Below are positions 58,470 to 64,000 of a DNA stretch of 64,000 nucleotides, piece after piece (position 1 is the stretch's first letter; each line of letters opens with the position of its first letter). Below the pieces are notes generated by a model, which worked only from the letters and a program-made list of their open reading frames with translations, was not told the origin of the DNA and ran no database searches. This DNA is from Sphaerisporangium rufum. Its GTDB lineage: Bacteria; Actinomycetota; Actinomycetes; Streptosporangiales; Streptosporangiaceae. The stretch spans positions 183,073 to 247,072 of the forward strand of contig NZ_BOOU01000036.1 in assembly GCF_016863395.1 (NCBI RefSeq), written 5' to 3'. A program made the translations under genes and the position numbers.

Positions 58470-60359
58470 TTACCGGCTCGGTGTGTCGGATCCGATATGG
58501 GCGCCGGCGGCGCGCAGGGTGAACCTCATCCGGGTCCCGCCGCCCGGCCGCGGATGCGCGGTCACCTCGCCGCCCTGGGCCCGGGCCAGCGAACGGGCGA
58601 TGTAAAGCCCGAGCCCCACCCCGCCGAACCGGCGGCGGTCACCGCTGTCGGCCTGGACGAACCGGTCGAAGACCCGCTCGCGGTCCGCCGGCGGGATCCC
58701 CACCCCCTCGTCGTCCACCACGAGTACCACCCGGTCTCCCTCCGACCACGCGAGCACGCGGATCAGCCCCCCGTCCGGCGAATACTTGAAGGCGTTCTCC
58801 AGAAGCTGGCCGAGCAGGATATCGGTGGCCAGCGCATCCCCGTCGGCCAACGGAAGATCGCGGGGAATGTCCACCTCGACCCGGTGCCGGGCGGACAGGA
58901 CCGGCATGCCGAGCGTGGCGGCACGCACCCGCTCGCCCAGGTCGAAACTCGCCATCCGGACCTTCAACTCCTGGCTGCCCGCCTGCGCGCCGAGCAGCAG
59001 GTGGTCCATGAGCTGGCCGAGCGCCCGGGCCCGCTCGGCGATGGTCCGCACCGCCGAGCGCCGCTCACCGTCGGAGAGCTTGTCCCAGCGGGCGTCCAGG
59101 GTGCCGGCGAACCCCTGCACCACCGTGATGGGCGTGCGCAGCTCGTGGCCGGTCGTCGCCAGGAACAGGTCCTTGGCCTCCTCCAGTTCCTTGGCCCGGG
59201 TGACGTCCCGGAAGTCGACCACCAGCTCGGCGGTCTCGTCGATCTCCGCACCGACCACGTCCAGCCAGCGGCCGCAGGCCAGCCGGGTGGTGAGTTTCGC
59301 GCCGGGTTCGGGCAGCGGGAACGGCGGCGGCCGGCCGATCACCTCGGCGGCCCGCACCCCGGTCAGCTCCTCGGCCGCCGGGTTCCACTGCCGGACCAGC
59401 CCGTCGCCGCCCAGCACCGCGACCCCGTCCGCGCTGGCGTCGACCACGGCGCGCTCGTGCGCCCGCTGCCGCACCGCATCCTGGTAGGCCATCGCGTTGC
59501 CGAGGGCGATGCCGGCGTGCCCGGCCAGCAGCTCCAGCAGCTCCAGCTCGACGTGCCCGGCCGCACCGGTGGCGAACAGCGCGTACAGGGCGCCGTACGG
59601 CCGGCCGCCCACCGCGGCCGCCCCCAGCGCGATCGTGTGCAGGCCGGGCAGCCGCGACCAGATCAGCTCGTCCAGCACGGCCTGGTCCCCGGTCTCCAGC
59701 AGCACCGTCTTCCCGGTGCGCAGCAGCTTGCCCACCAGGCTGTCCCGCAGGTCGGCCGTGGCGCCGCGCAGGCCGCCGGGCAGTCCGTGCGTGCTGACCA
59801 GCCGCACCTTCTCGTCCTCGATGAGCACGAAGCCGCCCGCGTCGGCGCCGGTCAGCTCGGTCAGGCTCGCCGCGATGCGGTCCAGCACCGGCGAAAGCTC
59901 CAGCTCGGCGTTGATGTCGGCGACCACGTCGGTGAGCCGCCGGACGAGCATCGCCCGCCGCGCCCCGCGCTCCCGGGCGGCGGTGTCCTCACCGGCCGGG
60001 TGGTAGACGGTGACGTATCCGAGCAGCGCGCCGCCCGCCGAACGCAGGGCGCTGACGTCCACGCCCACCTCGACCGGCGTCCCGTCGCCGCGCAGCCGCC
60101 GGGTGCGCAGCGAGACCGGGCCGCCTCCGGTGCGCACCCGCTCCAGCACGGCGTTCTGCTCGGCCACCAGATCCTCCGGGACGATGGCCGCCCGGCGCCC
60201 GACCGTCTCGGCGGCCGGCCGGCCGAACAACCGCTCCGCCGCCGGGTTCCACAGCAGCACGGTGAGATCGCGGTCGAGCGCCACGACGGCGTTGGCGGAG
60301 CTGGCGAGGACAGCGCGGGCGACACCGTCATCGGCGTTCTCTCCCATGTCGTCACTCAT
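58470..60359 (-). CDS. Soluble PAS-GAF-PAS sensor histidine kinase
   Basis: 629 aa without membrane helices: PAS ('AVVALDRDLTVLLWNPAAER', about 20-125), GAF ('ELTGADAGGFVLIEDEKVRL', about 150-300), second PAS ('DGVAVLGGDGLVRQWNPAAE', about 315-405), then H box 'FLATTGHELRTPITVVQGFA' and ATPase with 'LLENAFKYSPDG', 'VDDEGVGIPPADRE' and 'FGGVGLGLYIARSLARAQGG'. It is likely to sense a cytoplasmic small molecule or redox state. No cognate response regulator is adjacent, so it is an orphan. ATG 60359 lies after GGGGGC; the frame to 60437 has no family sequence. Confidence 0.94.
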   Translation of the reverse strand: MSDDMGENADDGVARAVLASSANAVVALDRDLTVLLWNPAAERLFGRPAAETVGRRAAIVPEDLVAEQNAVLERVRTGGGPVSLRTRRLRGDGTPVEVGVDVSALRSAGGALLGYVTVYHPAGEDTAARERGARRAMLVRRLTDVVADINAELELSPVLDRIAASLTELTGADAGGFVLIEDEKVRLVSTHGLPGGLRGATADLRDSLVGKLLRTGKTVLLETGDQAVLDELIWSRLPGLHTIALGAAAVGGRPYGALYALFATGAAGHVELELLELLAGHAGIALGNAMAYQDAVRQRAHERAVVDASADGVAVLGGDGLVRQWNPAAEELTGVRAAEVIGRPPPFPLPEPGAKLTTRLACGRWLDVVGAEIDETAELVVDFRDVTRAKELEEAKDLFLATTGHELRTPITVVQGFAGTLDARWDKLSDGERRSAVRTIAERARALGQLMDHLLLGAQAGSQELKVRMASFDLGERVRAATLGMPVLSARHRVEVDIPRDLPLADGDALATDILLGQLLENAFKYSPDGGLIRVLAWSEGDRVVLVVDDEGVGIPPADRERVFDRFVQADSGDRRRFGGVGLGLYIARSLARAQGGEVTAHPRPGGGTRMRFTLRAAGAHIGSDTPSR

Positions 60360-60610
60360 GCCCCCATGGTGCCCGGTTTTGCGCGGCGTCCCGGGCACTT
60401 TGGCCCGCCCCATCGGAACAATCGTCCGCCCGGCCATCCCCGCGCCCCTCTCATGCCACTCTCATGCCACGGCCCCGCCCGGCCGGCGCCGGCATCGCGG
60501 CCGATCGGCGGCCTGATCGGCGCGACATGGCCGGCCGGCGCGGCGAGGGCGACCGTCGTGCCGCCCGCGCTGGGTTACGCTGCCGATAGCGGGCGAGAGG
60601 GGTGCGCGGT

Positions 60611-61174
60611 ATGACGGCAGGGGATCTCGAAGCCCTGGTACGGGTGACCGCGCGGGGTTACGTAGGCGAGACCCCACCGGAGATCGCGTTCGGGACCACC
60701 GAGACCCCGGCCGGCCCGCTGGCGCTCGCGGTCACCGCCCGCGGGATCGCGGCGTGCAGCCTGCAGAACGAGCACGTGGTCTTCGCCCGCGTCACCCGGG
60801 AGATCGGATCGTTCATCGGCCCCGACCCGCGACGCCTGGACCCGGTACGGCGCGAGCTCGACGCCTACTTCGCCGGACGGCTCCGCGCCTTCACCGTCCC
60901 GGTCGACCTCCGGCTGGCCACGCCGTTCGCCCGCACCGTCCTGCAGATGACCATGTCGGTGCCCTACGGGAGCGTCACCACACACCAGGACATCGCGCAG
61001 CGCATCGGCCGGCCCCAGGCGCTGCGCGCGGTCGGCAACGCCCTGGTGGAGAACCCGGTCTGCGTGATCGTCCCGTGCCACCGGGCGGTCGAGTCCCCCG
61101 GCCGGCCGGGCGGCTACGCCGGCCCGCCGGCCGCCAAGGAACTCCTGCTGCGCCTGGAAGGCGCGCTGAGCTGA
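60611..61174 (+). CDS. ogt: O6-methylguanine-DNA methyltransferase
   Basis: 187 aa suicide repair protein that takes alkyl groups from O6-alkylguanine onto its own Cys in 'VCVIVPCHRAV' (PCHR motif). Upstream elements 'VPYGSVTTHQDIAQRIG' and 'ALRAVGNALVENP' form the DNA-binding helix and Asn hinge. The N-terminal 80 residues are the usual small beta domain. ATG 60611 has AGAGGGG about 9 bases upstream; GTG 60602 is an in-frame alternative. It converges on the transporter gene 15 bases away. No adaptive-response regulator is adjacent. Confidence 0.95.
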   Translation: MTAGDLEALVRVTARGYVGETPPEIAFGTTETPAGPLALAVTARGIAACSLQNEHVVFARVTREIGSFIGPDPRRLDPVRRELDAYFAGRLRAFTVPVDLRLATPFARTVLQMTMSVPYGSVTTHQDIAQRIGRPQALRAVGNALVENPVCVIVPCHRAVESPGRPGGYAGPPAAKELLLRLEGALS

Positions 61175-61189
61175 ACCGGTCCGGCGCGG

Positions 61190-62557
61190 TCAGCGGGCCG
61201 CGCCCACCTCGCCGGGCTCGCCCGCCGGACGCGCCGCCCCGCCGCCCGGCCGGGCCACCCGCCCGGCGAGCAGGGTGAGCAGCCCGGCCACCAGGAACGC
61301 GGCCAGCGCCGCGTTCATCCAGTCCTGCCGGTGGAACCCGAGCGCCTCGCGCGCCGCCGCCCAGATCCCGTCCCACCAGGTCACGGTGGAGGTCGCGGTG
61401 ACCAGCCAGTAGGCGGCGAAGCCGAGCAGCCACGGCACCGTCATCGCCCAGCGCGACGGCGCCCGCTCGGAGGTGTCCCACCGCGCCGCACCGCCCAGCA
61501 GGAAGTAGTCGACGGCCAGCACCGCGAACATCGGCACGAACACCGCGCCGATCACCGAGAGGAAGGCGCCGTAGGAGTTCACGTCCACCAGCAGCGCGAC
61601 GGCGGTGGTCAGCACGCCGATCACGGTGGAGAAGATCCGCCGGTCCACCCGGGGCATCAGATTCTGCAGGGACATCGCGGTGGAGTAGACGTTCGCGAAC
61701 GACTGGTCGGCCTCCCGCAGCACCAGCACGCCGAAGAACAGCGCGCCGAGCGGCACCGCGAGGAAGGCGTCCCACACCCGGCCGGCGTCCCCGGCGACCA
61801 GGCGCAGCGCGACGATGCCGAGCACCAGACAGGCGACCTGGGCGATCGTGTATCCCCAGACGACGCCGGTGAACGCGGCCCGGCCGGAGCGGGAGTGGCG
61901 CGCGTAGTCCGCCGCCACCGGCACCCAGGAGACCGACAGCGCGATCACGTAGTCCGTCGCGGCGGCGAAGGCGTGCCAGTCGCCGCCGGCGAGGTCCGGC
62001 CGCTCCCGGACCAGCGCCACCGCCAGCCACACCATCGCCACCACCACCCCCGCCGTCACGAACCGGCGCAGCAGCCGGATCGCGCCGAGCGGCCGGATCG
62101 TCAGCGCGACGGTCAGCACGCCGGCCGCCACGACCCACACCGGATAGGGCACCGCATCCCCGAAGATCGCACCGGCCGCGGTGGCGATCACCCACAGCTC
62201 GAAGGCGCCCCAGCCGAGCATCTGCACGATGTTCAGCACGGTCGGCAGGTACGACAGCCGGGCGCCGAACAGGCCGCGCAGCAGCACCATCGCCGGCGCC
62301 CCGGTGCGGGCGCCGGGCACCGCGGCCAGCCCGACCATCACGGTGCCGACCAGGCTGCCGATCACCGCGGCCAGCACCGCGGCCGGCACGGCCAGCGGCC
62401 CGGCGGACCCGGGCGGCTCCAGCAGATACAGCGCCCCGGAGAACCCGAGAAGGCTCACCCCGAGATTGGCCCAGAACGCGCCCTGGTCGAACACCCCCAG
62501 GCTCTGCGGCGGAGCCTGGTCGAGGGTCAGCGGGACTTCGTCGGCGGCGGCCGCCAT
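61190..62557 (-). CDS. cytX: NCS1-family transporter under TPP control (CytX-type, thiamine-precursor uptake)
   Basis: 455 aa with twelve membrane helices of the nucleobase:cation symporter-1 family: 'FDQGAFWANLGVSLLGFSGA', 'NIVQMLGWGAFELWVIATAA' and 'YVIALSVSWVPVAADYARHS'. NCS1 members carry pyrimidines and related bases. A TPP riboswitch directly upstream places it in thiamine metabolism, so import of the pyrimidine precursor (HMP) or a thiamine analogue is the best guess, as for CytX. ATG 62557 has GGGAG 8 bases upstream, inside the 3' edge of the aptamer. No thi biosynthesis gene is adjacent. Confidence 0.88.
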   Translation of the reverse strand: MAAAADEVPLTLDQAPPQSLGVFDQGAFWANLGVSLLGFSGALYLLEPPGSAGPLAVPAAVLAAVIGSLVGTVMVGLAAVPGARTGAPAMVLLRGLFGARLSYLPTVLNIVQMLGWGAFELWVIATAAGAIFGDAVPYPVWVVAAGVLTVALTIRPLGAIRLLRRFVTAGVVVAMVWLAVALVRERPDLAGGDWHAFAAATDYVIALSVSWVPVAADYARHSRSGRAAFTGVVWGYTIAQVACLVLGIVALRLVAGDAGRVWDAFLAVPLGALFFGVLVLREADQSFANVYSTAMSLQNLMPRVDRRIFSTVIGVLTTAVALLVDVNSYGAFLSVIGAVFVPMFAVLAVDYFLLGGAARWDTSERAPSRWAMTVPWLLGFAAYWLVTATSTVTWWDGIWAAAREALGFHRQDWMNAALAAFLVAGLLTLLAGRVARPGGGAARPAGEPGEVGAAR

Positions 62558-62561
62558 CGCA

Positions 62562-62662
62562 CACTCCCTACGCCGGCATTATCCGGACAGGTTCGGCGGT
62601 CGGCGGCACGCCCGGCAACAGCCGGGAACCGCCCTCTCAGCCCGGTGACGCCCGAGCTCCCG
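62562..62662 (-). promoter_or_regulatory. TPP riboswitch (THI element)
   Basis: On the minus strand the leader contains the THI-box landmarks in order: GGGAGCTCGGG, CACCGGGCTGAGAGGG, a variable P3-like hairpin (CCCGGCTGTTGCCGGG), then GAACCTGTCCGGATAATG and CCGGCGTAGGGAG. The CTGAGAGGG and CCGGATAATGCCGGCGTAGGGA segments are diagnostic. The ribosome site of the transporter (GGGAG) lies at the aptamer's 3' edge and no terminator stem follows, so TPP probably blocks translation initiation. Confidence 0.95.
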
Positions 62663-62698
62663 CGGTATGGATTTTGATCGGATTATTACACCCGACGG

Positions 62699-63022
62699 CT
62701 ACGCGATGAAGGGCCGCCCCCCGTGCTCGGCGACCACCGGCCGGCCCGCGGCGGCCCACGAGCGCATGCCCCCGCCCACGTTCACCGCCTCCCGGCCCAC
62801 GTGGTTGAGCCACGCCACCGCCTGCGCCGAACGTCCGCCGACCCGGCACACCACGTAGACCGGCACCCCCGCCGGAAGCTCCGCCACCCGCCCCTGCAAC
62901 GCGCCGAGCGGGATGTGCACCGCGTCCGGGGCATGCCCGGCCGCCCACTCGTCGGGCTCGCGCACGTCGAGCAGGAACACGTCATCGGGAACCGCACCGG
63001 CGTCGACCTCAGGCACCACCAT
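62699..63022 (-). CDS. Single-domain rhodanese
   Basis: 107 aa: 'VFLLDVREPDEWAAGHAPDA', 'VHIPLGALQGRVAELPAG' and the active-site Cys loop 'VYVVCRVGGRSAQAVAWL' with the final 'NVGGGMRSWAAAG'. It should move sulfane sulfur via a Cys persulfide (thiosulfate or persulfide as donor). The start is unsettled: ATG 63022 follows a G-run, ATG 63031 is three codons longer. It lies between the TPP-controlled transporter and the Fpg gene on the same strand; a link to thiamine sulfur chemistry is not shown. Confidence 0.93.
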   Translation of the reverse strand: MVVPEVDAGAVPDDVFLLDVREPDEWAAGHAPDAVHIPLGALQGRVAELPAGVPVYVVCRVGGRSAQAVAWLNHVGREAVNVGGGMRSWAAAGRPVVAEHGGRPFIA

Positions 63023-63062
63023 GCCCCCCATTGTCCATCGCCCGGCACCCCGAGCGCGCCAT

Positions 63063-63941
63063 CTACTTCAGGAGGCGGGAAAGGCGGCGGTCGGCCAGGG
63101 GTTTGCCACCGGTCTGGCAGGTCGGGCAGTACTGCAGGGAGGAGTCGGCGAAGGAGACCTCGCGGATGGTGTCGCCGCACACCTCGCACGGCTGGCCGGT
63201 ACGTCCGTGCACCCGCAGGCCGGACTTCTTCTCGCTCTTCAGGTCCCGGGCGGCGATGCCGCGCGCGCGTTCCATCGCGGACCGCAGCGTGCCGACGATC
63301 GCCTCGTGCAACCGGGCGACCCCCTCCTCGTCCAGCGAACCCGCGATCTTGAAGGGCGACATGCGCGCCGCGTGCAGCACCTCGTCGGAGTAGGCGTTGC
63401 CGATGCCGGCGATCACCTTCTGGTCGCGCAGCAGGCCCTTGATCTGGGTCCGGCTGCCACCGACGATGCGGCCGAGCACCTCCGGGGTGAACTCCGGGGC
63501 GAGCGGATCCGGGCCGAGGCCCGCCACCCCCGGCACCTGGGCCGGATCGGTCACCACATAGACCGCCAGCCGCTTCTGGGTGCCGGCCTCGGTCAGCTCG
63601 AACCCCGGCGCCGCGCCGTCGTCCCCCGGGGCGAAGCGGACGCGGACCGCGAGCGGCCCCTTCCCTGGCCGGACCGGACGGGCGCCGGTCAGATCGTCCC
63701 GCCAGCGCAGCCATCCGCCGCGGGCCAGGTGGACGACCAGGTGGATGCCGTCACAGTCGAGGTCCAGGAACTTGCCGTGCCGGGCCACCGCCGTCACGGT
63801 CAGCCCGGCCAGCGACGTCACCGGCGGCGACACCGTCTTCAGCGCCTGGAACGCCACCACGTCCACCCCGGCCACCGCCCGGCCCACCGCGCGCTCGCGC
63901 AGGAACCCGGCCAGCGACTCCACCTCCGGAAGCTCAGGCAT
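63063..63941 (-). CDS. mutM: Fpg/Nei-family DNA glycosylase (formamidopyrimidine-DNA glycosylase)
   Basis: 292 aa. Catalytic Pro2 and Glu3 are in 'MPELPEVESLAGFLRERAVG'; the conserved Lys is in 'VARHGKFLDLDCDG', the H2TH part holds 'KVIAGIGNAYSDEVLHAARM', and the C-terminal zinc finger is 'CEVCGDTIREVSFADSS' with CPTC after it. It removes oxidised purines by beta,delta-elimination. It may be an Fpg2/Nei-like paralog and not the main MutM. ATG 63941 is fixed by the N-terminal proline. A tandem repeat lies just upstream. Confidence 0.92.
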   Translation of the reverse strand: MPELPEVESLAGFLRERAVGRAVAGVDVVAFQALKTVSPPVTSLAGLTVTAVARHGKFLDLDCDGIHLVVHLARGGWLRWRDDLTGARPVRPGKGPLAVRVRFAPGDDGAAPGFELTEAGTQKRLAVYVVTDPAQVPGVAGLGPDPLAPEFTPEVLGRIVGGSRTQIKGLLRDQKVIAGIGNAYSDEVLHAARMSPFKIAGSLDEEGVARLHEAIVGTLRSAMERARGIAARDLKSEKKSGLRVHGRTGQPCEVCGDTIREVSFADSSLQYCPTCQTGGKPLADRRLSRLLK

Positions 63942-63951
63942 ACATCCACTG

Positions 63952-63981
63952 TATTGTCTGGCTCGCTATTGTCTGGCTCGC
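63952..63981 (-). repeat. Perfect 15-bp tandem repeat upstream of the glycosylase gene
   Basis: TATTGTCTGGCTCGC occurs twice without gap (63952-63966, 63967-63981), with a part of a third unit following. On the minus strand each unit ends in GACAATA, a possible -10 or regulator half-site, 11 bases before the fpg start. Confidence 0.75.
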
Positions 63982-64000
63982 TGTCGCTCGCGGGTTCAGG

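Overview
The window is GC-rich actinobacterial DNA from a filamentous or spore-forming lineage. I would guess Streptosporangiales/Thermomonosporaceae, but no rRNA or other taxonomic marker is present. The evidence is strong G/C third-position bias, many GTG starts, leaderless-looking promoters (a -10 hexamer 6 to 8 bases before the start codon), a bacterial proteasome activator (bpa), a SigE-type ECF sigma factor, a TipA-type regulator, a CBM2-GH6 cellulase and GT87/MptB-like mannosyltransferases.

Layout. (1) 1-6.3 kb: the end of a LacI regulator, a minimal class II lanthipeptide pair (61-aa precursor plus LanM) and a secreted GH6 cellulase. (2) 6.6-10.5 kb: tRNA-Arg, then a tight operon of a Pro/Gly-rich membrane protein, a divergent Lgt paralog, a Tes/MJ0619-like radical SAM enzyme and a small membrane protein. 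(3) 10.5-20.6 kb: accessory genes: S4 protein, degenerate HATPase protein, MaoC hydratase, a 48-aa Cys/His peptide, TetR plus P450, GNAT, methyltransferase, TipA-like MerR with a textbook 19-bp-spacer promoter, and two secreted beta-propellers of which one carries a ricin-type lectin. (4) 20.65-22.5 kb: a decayed integrative element in tRNA-Ser(GCU), bounded by 107-bp direct repeats and holding a Nudix gene and an integrase remnant. (5) 22.7-34.9 kb: YceI/MarR, SigE, RlpA-like plus MauE-like pair, AAA ATPase, M15 lipoprotein peptidase, two tandem subtilisin homologues with destroyed catalytic sites, three translationally coupled membrane-anchored proteins and a polytopic protein.

(6) 34.9-46.6 kb: Nudix-NYN fusion, YcgQ/YcgR-like pair, tRNA-Ser(UGA), a 1019-aa ParA/MinD-like ATPase with a huge disordered N-terminus, quinone oxidoreductase, bpa, HAD phosphatase, cold-shock protein, serS and pheA. 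(7) 46.6-53 kb: envelope glycosylation genes (GT87, AlkP-like membrane protein, MptB-like transferase, GT2). (8) 53-64 kb: signalling (STAS, two-component pair, RsbW-like kinase, PAS-GAF-PAS histidine kinase), arginine deiminase, ogt, a TPP-riboswitch-controlled NCS1 transporter (CytX type), rhodanese and an Fpg-family glycosylase.

The systems most worth following are the Lgt-like/radical SAM operon, the tandem pseudo-subtilases and the transporter-less lanthipeptide locus. Start sites were chosen from Shine-Dalgarno or -10 geometry and often differ from the longest reading frame. No database search was possible, so family names rest on recognised motifs.
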